64,000 bases of DNA. It comes from Nocardioides sp. Root1257 (lineage in GTDB: Bacteria; Actinomycetota; Actinomycetes; Propionibacteriales; Nocardioidaceae). Made by a program: the position numbers and the translations under genes. Below the pieces are notes generated by a model that was not told the DNA's origin, did no database searches, and saw only the letters and a list, made by a program, of their open reading frames with translations. The stretch is taken from the NCBI RefSeq assembly GCF_001425175.1, contig NZ_LMDV01000009.1:950689-1014688 (forward strand), given 5' to 3'. Of this stretch, positions 41,445 through 48,239 are shown in pieces (within the stretch, counting starts at the first letter, position 1; the number at the start of each line of letters is the position of its first letter).

Positions 41445-42766
41445 CCCTCGAAGCGGGCGAGCTGTGCGACCTCGTCGGTGACCTGCTGCGTCGTCCCCAC
41501 CACGCCGCGGATGGCGACCCGCGCCGAGTCGGCGGCGGTGAGCTGGGCGGCGGCTGCGGACGAGATCGTCGACTGCGCGGAGCTGACGTCGGCGAAGACC
41601 GCCTCGATCTGCTCGGCGTTGACCAGCACGTCCCGGGTGCCGGTGCGGACCTCGGCCACGACGGCCTCGATGCGCTCGGTGGCGCGGGCGGTCTCGGTGG
41701 CCAGCTCCTTGACCTCGCCGGCGACGACCGCGAACCCGCGACCGGCGTCGCCGGCCCTCGCCGCCTCGATGGTCGCGTTCAGCGCGAGCAGGTTGGTCTG
41801 CGCGGCGATGCCGGTGATGGTGCGGGCGATGTCGGCGATCTGCGTGGCCGACTCCTCGAGCCGCCGCATCACGACGTTGGACTCGGTGACGCTGGCGGCG
41901 GCCGCGCTGACGGAGGCGGCCGCGCCGGAGGCGGCGGCGTCGATCTCGGCGGCGGCGGCGACCAGGTCGCCCATCACGGTCTCGGACTCGGTGACGCCCG
42001 CCTGCAGCGTCGAGCCGGCCGCGTTGAGCCCGACCAGGCGGCGCTCGAGCTCGGCGGTGCGACCCTCGCGGGCGGCCAGCTCGGTCCGGGCGAGCTCGGC
42101 GGCCTTGGCCTGCTCCGCGACCAGCGCCTCCTGCGAGCGCAGCTGCTCGGCGACGGTCTCGTCGGCGCGCTGCTGCTCGACGCGGCGGGCGTCGTCGGCG
42201 GCCTCGGTGTACTTCCACGACCAGGCGAGTGCCGCGCACTCGCCGAGCAGCAGGGTGGCGTGCAGCAGGGCGAAGAGGATCGGGTGCGCCTGGGCGCGCG
42301 GGTCGGAGAAGACCATGGTCGGAGCGGCCAGGCCCATCCCGATGTGGTGCACGGCGACGATCGCGATGGCGAGCAGGAAGGGGATCCAGGACTGGTAGAG
42401 CGCGACCAGCGCCACGGTGACGAAGAAGTGCAGGTGCAGGTCGGTCATGCCGCCGGAGATGTGCACCAGCAGGCAGGAGCTGAGGATCAGGCCGGTGCTG
42501 ACGGCGGCGGCGCGGACCGCCTGGCTCGTCGCGACGCGACCGATGGCGAGCAGGGTGACGATCGCGGCGAGGCCGGCGATCGGCACCCAGCCGCAGCCGC
42601 ACCCTCCCGGGCCCGACAGCCCGCCCTCCGGGTGCCACCAGAGGGCGAGGCTGCCGAGCAGGGGGAGGTGCAGGAGGAGCACGATGCTCAAGGCGTCATG
42701 TCGGGAGCGGAACTCTGCCTCGGTGAGGCGGGCGCCCCGAGGCAACCAGGAGAGGTTGGACGTCAT
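41441..42766 (-). CDS. methyl-accepting-chemotaxis-type sensor with histidine-bearing membrane domain
   Basis: A 441-aa protein. The N-terminal ~185 residues hold about six transmembrane segments with histidines at conserved-looking places (LLVHISGGMTDLHLHFFV, AIVAVHHIGMGLA), which might bind metal or haem. A coiled coil (about 190-255) leads to an MCP signalling domain (about 265-441) with the hairpin tip EVKELATETARATERIEAVV and IAAQTNLLALNATIEAARAGDAGRGFAVVAGEVKELA. No CheA, CheW or flagellar genes are nearby. Ends convergently with the WYL regulator. Confidence 0.85.
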   Translation of the reverse strand: MTSNLSWLPRGARLTEAEFRSRHDALSIVLLLHLPLLGSLALWWHPEGGLSGPGGCGCGWVPIAGLAAIVTLLAIGRVATSQAVRAAAVSTGLILSSCLLVHISGGMTDLHLHFFVTVALVALYQSWIPFLLAIAIVAVHHIGMGLAAPTMVFSDPRAQAHPILFALLHATLLLGECAALAWSWKYTEAADDARRVEQQRADETVAEQLRSQEALVAEQAKAAELARTELAAREGRTAELERRLVGLNAAGSTLQAGVTESETVMGDLVAAAAEIDAAASGAAASVSAAAASVTESNVVMRRLEESATQIADIARTITGIAAQTNLLALNATIEAARAGDAGRGFAVVAGEVKELATETARATERIEAVVAEVRTGTRDVLVNAEQIEAVFADVSSAQSTISSAAAAQLTAADSARVAIRGVVGTTQQVTDEVAQLARFEG

Positions 42767-42804
42767 GGCGCAGTGATCGGCCCACCGGCGCCGGACCTGA
42801 GGAT

Positions 42805-44064
42805 TCAGGCGGCGAGGGCCGGCTCGCCCGCCGCCTGGCTGAGTCGCGGCCAGTCCCGCGGCCGGGGGACCGACCGGACGCTCGTCGAGAGCGTCGGGAT
42901 CAGGGCGACCCCGGCGGTCAGCAGGCCCAGCGCCGCCACCGCCGCGCCACCGCCGACCCCGGTCAGCAGCGCGCCGGCGATCACGGGGGCGAGCGGCATC
43001 GCGGCCATCGAGACGAACTGCGTCGTCGCCTGGACGCGTCCGATCAGCTCCGGCGGCGTCACCGCCATCCGGTAGGAGCCGATGCCCGCGTTGCCCGCCG
43101 GGTTCAGGAACAGCCCGGCCGAGAGCGCGGCGGCCACGACGGCCGGGTGGTTCCACAGCACCATCGGCACCACCAGCGGGACGAAGCTCCAGGCGATCAG
43201 CACGGTCAGCCGGCCGGTCGGGACCCGGTCGATCAGCCACGGCGCGACGACCGCGCCGAGGATGCCGCAGACGCCGGCCGCCGTCTCCACCAGGCCGATC
43301 TGGTACGCCGCGAAGCCGCCCTCGATGAGCCGGAGCACCGCCACGAAGAAGAGCGCGTTGACGGCGAGGTTGGCGAGCGCCGACCACACGACGAGCACCC
43401 GGAAGAGGCGGTGGTGCGCGATGAAGCGGATGCCCTCGGCCAGGTCCTGGCCGGGCCTGCGCGGGGAGGTGGTCGTCGGCGCGGAGAGGTCGGTGCGGAT
43501 CCGCCCGAGCAGCACCCACGAGACGGCGAACGAGACGGCGTCGGCGGCGAACGGCAGCCACCGCGTCACCGAGAAGAGCACGCCGCCGAGCGGCGCACCG
43601 AGCAGGCCGGCTACGTGCTGGCGAGCCTGGTTCTGCGACAGGGCGGTGGGCAGGTCCTCGTCCGCGACGACGGTGCGCACCGCGGACATCTCGGCCGGGC
43701 CGAAGACCCCGGCGGCCGCGCCGGTGAGCACCGCGACGACCAGCAGGTGCGGCATCGTGATGGCGCCCTCGACGCCGGCGACGACGAGCGAGGCGTAGAG
43801 CAGCACGCCGCCACCGCTCGCGCACCGCATGATCCGGCGCCGGTGCAGCCGGTCGGCCAGCACGCCCGCAGGGAGCAGGGTGGTCACCATGCCGAGCAGG
43901 TACGCCGCCTCCGCGGCGGCCGCGGCCAGGGGCGAGCCGGTGAGCGCGAACGCGACGAGCGGGAAGACGAACGTGCTCACCCGGCTGCCGAGCTCGCTGA
44001 TCGTCTGACCGACCCAGAGGACCGTGAAGTCGTGGTTGCGGGCGAGGGTCCGGTAGCTGCTCAT
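42805..44064 (-). CDS. MFS transporter (enterobactin-exporter / DHA3-like)
   Basis: A 419-aa, 12-TM transporter. TM1 has FTVLWVGQTISELGSRVSTFVFPLVAFALTG, and LLPAGVLADRLHRRRIM is motif A, both typical of DHA3/EntS-like exporters in actinobacteria. Substrate unknown. It diverges from an ArsR-type gene; four 14-bp-spaced repeats lie between. ATG 44064 is the start; a longer frame to 44100 would run through the repeats. Confidence 0.87.
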   Translation of the reverse strand: MSSYRTLARNHDFTVLWVGQTISELGSRVSTFVFPLVAFALTGSPLAAAAAEAAYLLGMVTTLLPAGVLADRLHRRRIMRCASGGGVLLYASLVVAGVEGAITMPHLLVVAVLTGAAAGVFGPAEMSAVRTVVADEDLPTALSQNQARQHVAGLLGAPLGGVLFSVTRWLPFAADAVSFAVSWVLLGRIRTDLSAPTTTSPRRPGQDLAEGIRFIAHHRLFRVLVVWSALANLAVNALFFVAVLRLIEGGFAAYQIGLVETAAGVCGILGAVVAPWLIDRVPTGRLTVLIAWSFVPLVVPMVLWNHPAVVAAALSAGLFLNPAGNAGIGSYRMAVTPPELIGRVQATTQFVSMAAMPLAPVIAGALLTGVGGGAAVAALGLLTAGVALIPTLSTSVRSVPRPRDWPRLSQAAGEPALAA

Positions 44065-44065
44065 A

Positions 44066-44113
44066 TTCGCACCATATGTTGCGCACCTAACGTTGCGCAA
44101 TAGTACGTGCGCA
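44066..44113. promoter_or_regulatory. four-copy operator with 14-bp period between the MFS and ArsR genes
   Basis: The core TKCGCA occurs at 44066 (TTCGCA), 44080, 44094 and 44108 (TGCGCA each), with steps of exactly 14 bp. TGCGCA is itself palindromic. The array spans both divergent starts and abuts the ArsR -10 box (44121-44126), so the ArsR-type repressor probably binds cooperatively here. Confidence 0.65.
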
Positions 44114-44120
44114 ATTCGGC

Positions 44121-44126
44121 TAGGCT
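44121..44126 (+). promoter_or_regulatory. -10 box of the ArsR-type regulator (leaderless)
   Basis: TAGGCT, 6 nt before ATG 44133, directly downstream of the operator array. Confidence 0.6.
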
Positions 44127-44132
44127 GCGCCC

Positions 44133-44693
44133 ATGACGATGTACGACGACCCGCGCATCCTGCGCGCGATCGCGCACCCGACCCGCAACCGGATCCTGGC
44201 CGAGCTGCACGCGTCGGGGTCGATCCGGGCGGCTGACATCGCCCGGATGCTCGACATCCCGGCCAACCAGGCGAGCTTCCACCTCCGCCAGCTCGCCAAG
44301 TACGGGCTGGTCGAGGAGGCGCCCGAGGACGCCCGCGACAAGCGCGACCGGGTGTGGCGGCTCACCGCCACCGACGGCATCAACTTCCGGACCCAGGACA
44401 TGCTCGACCAGCCCGGCGGGCAGGCGGCGTGGGACGTCTTCCGCCGCAACGCCGTCGCCTGGGGTCACTTCCTGGTCGACCAGGCGCTCACCGCGCCCGA
44501 CCCCGACAACCGCCGGAGCCTCTCGGACTCCGCCCTGCGGCTGACCCAGGACGAGGCCGGCGAGCTGATGGAGGAGCTGGGCGCCGTGCTGCGGCGGTGG
44601 CGGGAGCGCACCCAGGGCAGCGACGACGAGCGCTCGACGTACTCGATCTACCAGATGATCCAGCCCTATCCCGAGCGTCCGGAGGGCGACTGA
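44133..44693 (+). CDS. ArsR-type winged-helix regulator
   Basis: A 186-aa regulator with an N-terminal winged helix: PRILRAIAHPTRNRILAELHASGSIRAADIARMLDIPANQASFHLRQLAKYGLVEE. No metal-binding cysteines are present, so it is not a metal sensor of the classical ArsR kind. The helical C-terminus (about 85-186) may bind an organic ligand or dimerise. It diverges from the MFS exporter gene and shares a TGATG overlap with the sterol-carrier-like gene. Confidence 0.85.
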   Translation: MTMYDDPRILRAIAHPTRNRILAELHASGSIRAADIARMLDIPANQASFHLRQLAKYGLVEEAPEDARDKRDRVWRLTATDGINFRTQDMLDQPGGQAAWDVFRRNAVAWGHFLVDQALTAPDPDNRRSLSDSALRLTQDEAGELMEELGAVLRRWRERTQGSDDERSTYSIYQMIQPYPERPEGD

Positions 44694-45028
44694 TGCCCGC
44701 CCGGCTCCGGCGCCTCGCCCCGGCCGCGCTCGCCGACGCCGTCGAGGCCGGCGACCTGCGCCTGCTCACCAAGCACTTCATGGCGGTGCTCGAGGACCGC
44801 GCCCCGGGTCACTCCGTCGAGGTGCGGGTGCCGCCGTACGCCGCGGTGCAGGTCATCCCCGGCGTCCGGCACACCCGGGGCACCCCGCCCGCGGTGATCG
44901 AGATGGACGCCGACACCTGGGTCGCCCTCGCCACCGGCACCCTCACCTGGGCCGACGCCGACGCCGCCGGCCGGGTCCGCGCCAGCGGCGAGCGCGCCGA
45001 CCTGACGCCGTACCTGCCGCTGGGGTAG
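44693..45028 (+). CDS. sterol-carrier family protein (SCP2-like)
   Basis: A 111-aa protein with the family pattern SVEVRVPPYAAVQVIPGVRHTRGTPPAVIEMDADTWVALATGTLTWADA, in which DADTWVALATGTLTW is diagnostic. Such proteins bind a hydrophobic ligand; the ligand is unknown. The start overlaps the ArsR stop and has GGAGGG 6-10 nt upstream. The TAG stop lies inside the long palindrome 45022-45088. Confidence 0.82.
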   Translation: MPARLRRLAPAALADAVEAGDLRLLTKHFMAVLEDRAPGHSVEVRVPPYAAVQVIPGVRHTRGTPPAVIEMDADTWVALATGTLTWADADAAGRVRASGERADLTPYLPLG

Positions 45029-45088
45029 TCCCTGACGAAATGGTCCTCCGGGAGCGCTCCCGGGGACCATTTCGTCAGGGACTACCCC
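45022..45088. repeat. 67-bp near-perfect palindrome (33-bp arms, no loop)
   Basis: Left arm 45022-45055 and right arm 45056-45088 are complementary over 33 bp with one bulged T. The arm starts GGGGTAGTCCCTGACGAAAT. There is no spacer at the centre (GAGC/GCTC), so it can form a cruciform or a very stable RNA hairpin. It includes the stop codon of the sterol-carrier-like gene and ends 7 nt before the next gene's -10 box. It could be a terminator, but length and absence of loop and T-run are unusual. Confidence 0.85.
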
Positions 45089-45094
45089 GACGTC

Positions 45095-45100
45095 TAGGTT
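45095..45100 (+). promoter_or_regulatory. -10 box of the M20 peptidase gene (leaderless)
   Basis: TAGGTT, 7 nt before ATG 45108, immediately after the long palindrome. Confidence 0.55.
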
Positions 45101-45107
45101 GACGTCC

Positions 45108-46445
45108 ATGACTGATGAGCTCCGCAGCAAGGTCCAGTCCGTCCTTCCCGGGGTCCGCGCCGACCTCGAGGACCTGGTGCGGATCCAGTCCGTCAGCGCC
45201 GACCCCGAGCGGCTCCACGAGGTGGAGCGCAGCGCCGAGAAGACGGCCGAGCTGTTCGCCGCCGAGGGCGTCGACGTCGAGATCGTGCGGGCGTACGACG
45301 GCGCCCCGCCGGCCGTGATCGGTGAGAAGAAGGGGCCGGAGGGCGCACCCACGGTGCTGCTCTACGCCCACCACGACGTCCAGCCCGAGAACGACCACGC
45401 CGACTGGGACTCCGCGCCCTGGGAGCCGACCGAGCGCGACGGCCGGCTCTACGGTCGCGGCGCCGCCGACGACAAGGCGGGCATCCTGGCGCACGTCGGC
45501 GCGCTGCGGGTCTTCGGCGACGACCTGCCGGTCACCGTCCGCCTCTTCATCGAGGGTGAGGAGGAGGTCGGCTCGGACACGCTCGTCGAGCTGCTGGGCA
45601 TGCACAAGGAGCGCCTCGAGGCCGACGTCATCGTGATCGCCGACTCCGGCAACTGGGACATCGGGGTGCCCGCCCTGACGACGAGCCTGCGCGGCCTGGT
45701 CCGGGTCGACGTCGAGGTCCGCACGCTCACCCACGCCGTCCACTCGGGCATGTGGGGCGGCCTGGTCCCCGACGCGCTGATGACGCTCAGCCGGGTCATC
45801 ACCAGCCTGCACGACGACGCTGGCAACGTCGCGGTGGACGGGCTGCACAGCGGTCCTGCCGCCGACGTCGACTACCCCGAGGAGCGGCTGCGCGCCGAGT
45901 CGGGCGGCGCCCCCGGCATCGAGTGGATCGGCAGCGGCTCGACCGTCGAGCGGCTCTGGACCAAGCCCGCGCTCAGCATCACCGGCCTCGACGCGCCCAA
46001 GGTCGCCGGTGCCAGCAACACCCTCGTCCCGGCCGCGCGCGCCCGCATCTCGCTGCGGATCGCCCCCGGTGACACGACGGAGAACGCGCTCGCCTGCCTG
46101 GTCCGCCACCTCGAGGCCAACGTCCCGTGGGGCGCGACCCTCACGCACACCGTCGTCGACACCGGCGAGGCCACCCAGATCGAGGCCACCGGCCCGGCGT
46201 ACGACGCGGCGCGGGCGGCGTTCACCGAGGCCTGGGACGGCACGGCGCCGGTCGACATGGGGGTCGGCGGCTCGATCCCCTTCATCGCGGAGTTCCTGGA
46301 GGCGTTCCCGCAGGCGAGCGTCCTCGTGACCGGCGTCGAGGACCCCGACACGCGCGCCCACGGCGCCAACGAGGGGCTGCACCTCGCCGAGTTCGAGCGG
46401 GTCGTGCTGGCCGAGGCGCTGCTGCTGCGCAACCTCGCCGACTGA
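45108..46445 (+). CDS. M20 family metallopeptidase (dipeptidase)
   Basis: A 445-aa cytoplasmic di-zinc peptidase. Metal ligands are seen in LYAHHDVQPEND (H), LYGRGAADDKAGI (bridging D), IEGEEEVGSD (catalytic and ligand E), VIADSGNWD (D) and HGANEGLHL (H). The lid/dimerisation domain (about 195-320) carries LTHAVHSGMWGG. Length and motif spacing match the CPDP/DapE-like dipeptidases of actinobacteria. The exact dipeptide substrate is unknown. Confidence 0.92.
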   Translation: MTDELRSKVQSVLPGVRADLEDLVRIQSVSADPERLHEVERSAEKTAELFAAEGVDVEIVRAYDGAPPAVIGEKKGPEGAPTVLLYAHHDVQPENDHADWDSAPWEPTERDGRLYGRGAADDKAGILAHVGALRVFGDDLPVTVRLFIEGEEEVGSDTLVELLGMHKERLEADVIVIADSGNWDIGVPALTTSLRGLVRVDVEVRTLTHAVHSGMWGGLVPDALMTLSRVITSLHDDAGNVAVDGLHSGPAADVDYPEERLRAESGGAPGIEWIGSGSTVERLWTKPALSITGLDAPKVAGASNTLVPAARARISLRIAPGDTTENALACLVRHLEANVPWGATLTHTVVDTGEATQIEATGPAYDAARAAFTEAWDGTAPVDMGVGGSIPFIAEFLEAFPQASVLVTGVEDPDTRAHGANEGLHLAEFERVVLAEALLLRNLAD

Positions 46446-46458
46446 CCAGACGAGCCCG

Positions 46459-48213
46459 TCAGGCTGCGGGCAGCCAAACCCGGAAGGTGCTGCCCGAGCC
46501 GAGGACGGACTCGACCTCGATGCTGCCGCCGTGCCGGTCCACGATGCGGCGCACGATCGCGAGCCCCAGCCCGGTGCCCGCCTGGTGCATCGCGGCCGGG
46601 TCCGCGGAGCGGTAGAACTCCTCGAACACGTGGGCCTGGTCGGCGGCCGAGATGCCGATGCCGTCGTCGGTGCAGGTCAGCAGCACGGTGCCCTCGGTCT
46701 GCTCGAGGGCGACCAGCACGTGCCCGCCGTCAGGGGTGTACTTGACCGCGTTGCTGACCAGGTTGGCCACGATGTGCTCGAGCTCGTGCTGGGCGCCGAG
46801 GACCCACGCCGGTTCGTCGGTGAGACGGCCGGTGACGCTGATGTCGCGGCGGGCGGCCGGGCCCGCGTTGAGGTCGACGATGTCGGCGACGATCGCCGCG
46901 AAGTCGACCTTGCGCGCGGCGTCGAGCTCGCTGTCGGCCGTGCGGTGCAGGACCAGCAGCTCCTCGACGACGCGGGACAGGCGGGTGCTGCCGCGCTGGA
47001 TCGCCGCGACCGCCGAGCGGGACCGGTCCGACAGGCCGGGGTCGCCCTCGAGCAGCTCGAGGAACCCCACGATGCTGGTCAGTGGGGTCCGCAGCTCGTG
47101 CGAGACCGTCGCGACCAGGTGGCTCTTGTAGTCGGCGAGCTCCTGGAGCTCCTGCACCAGCCGGTGCTCGCGCTCGTACGTCGTGGCGTTGGCGAGCGCC
47201 CGCCCGAGGTCGCGTCCGAGGTCGCGGGCCACCGCCGTCTCGCCCACGCTCCACTCGGCGTTCCCGCGGCCGCGCGTCAGGCCGATCCAGCCGAGGCACT
47301 CCGTGCCGGCGCCGAGGGGGACGACGAGCAGGGACTCGGCCTCCAGGAACTCCAGCACGAGCGTCAGCTCGCCGTCGTCGAGCGGCTCGGGCGGCCGGCG
47401 CTCGGGGGCGAAGACCCCGACGGTCTGCTGCTCCCAGGCGGCCGCGGCGTACCTGGCGAGGATGTCGATCAGCGCCGGCGGCGGCGCGTGCGGAGCGGCG
47501 TCGTGGACCGGTCGCGGCTCCGACCCGAAGAGGTGGGTCCACAGCGCGTCGGCCCGGAAGCCGTCCACGATGCTGGGTCCGCACTGGGTGAGGGCGTCGT
47601 CCACCGACATCGAGCCAGTGGCCTGCCGCACGATGTCGGCGGCCGCGTCGGCGAGCCGGACCTGCTCCGCGAGCCGCTCGGACTCGAGGATCGCCGCGAT
47701 CGCCCGGCAGGCCTGGCGCGCGTAGGTGTCCAGCAGCACCCGCTCGGCGCCGTCCGGGACGCGACCGTCGCGGGGGGCGTCGAAGCCGAGCACTGCGCGC
47801 AGCGAGCCGTCGGCGTGGTGCATCGGCGCCACCAGGATGTCCTCGGGGTGCCAGACGCCGGGCACGGTCTCGCGGGGTGCGTCGGACGTCCAGCCCCACC
47901 GGTCGATGTCGAGCGAGTGCCGGTCGTGGGGGACGAACTTCAGCGCGCCCCAGTCGTCGGCCTCCGTCAGCGCGTCGACGAGCATCGCGACCGGTGCGAG
48001 GCTGTCCAGCAGGACCTCGCGGGCGTCCGCGGGCCCGACGACGGACAGCTGGTGCAGGTAGCCGTCGTCCCGCACGCCGCTCACCCCGATCACCTCGAAG
48101 CCGGTGACCGCCGCCAGCGTCTCGACGATGGGCAGCAGCGCCTCGCGGGCCTGGTCGTCGGACCACCGCGACCCGCGCACGGGTCGCTCGAAGTCATCGG
48201 GCTGCTGGGACAT
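46459..48213 (-). CDS. soluble GAF-domain sensor histidine kinase (paralogue A)
   Basis: A 584-aa kinase with no transmembrane segment. Two GAF-like regions (about 20-190 and 200-350) contain DDWGALKFVPHDRH, WHPEDILVAPMHH and ESLLVVPLGAGTECLGWIGLTRG. HisKA at about 360-425 has phospho-acceptor H371 in ATVSHELRTPLTSIVG. The HATPase domain shows NLVSNAVKYTPDGG, DDGIGIS and GTGLGLAIVRRIVDRHGG. No response regulator is adjacent. It is closely related in every domain to the kinase at 51128-52906 and is divergent from the molybdenum hydroxylase. Start has a TAGGAT box 7 nt upstream. Confidence 0.92.
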   Translation of the reverse strand: MSQQPDDFERPVRGSRWSDDQAREALLPIVETLAAVTGFEVIGVSGVRDDGYLHQLSVVGPADAREVLLDSLAPVAMLVDALTEADDWGALKFVPHDRHSLDIDRWGWTSDAPRETVPGVWHPEDILVAPMHHADGSLRAVLGFDAPRDGRVPDGAERVLLDTYARQACRAIAAILESERLAEQVRLADAAADIVRQATGSMSVDDALTQCGPSIVDGFRADALWTHLFGSEPRPVHDAAPHAPPPALIDILARYAAAAWEQQTVGVFAPERRPPEPLDDGELTLVLEFLEAESLLVVPLGAGTECLGWIGLTRGRGNAEWSVGETAVARDLGRDLGRALANATTYEREHRLVQELQELADYKSHLVATVSHELRTPLTSIVGFLELLEGDPGLSDRSRSAVAAIQRGSTRLSRVVEELLVLHRTADSELDAARKVDFAAIVADIVDLNAGPAARRDISVTGRLTDEPAWVLGAQHELEHIVANLVSNAVKYTPDGGHVLVALEQTEGTVLLTCTDDGIGISAADQAHVFEEFYRSADPAAMHQAGTGLGLAIVRRIVDRHGGSIEVESVLGSGSTFRVWLPAA

Positions 48214-48220
48214 CAGCCAG

Positions 48221-48226
48221 ATCCTA
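48221..48226 (-). promoter_or_regulatory. -10 box of kinase paralogue A (leaderless)
   Basis: TAGGAT on the minus strand, 7 nt before ATG 48213. The divergent hydroxylase GTG is only 26 bp from the kinase ATG, so the two promoters overlap. Confidence 0.6.
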
Positions 48227-48239
48227 TGAGGGGCAGCCC

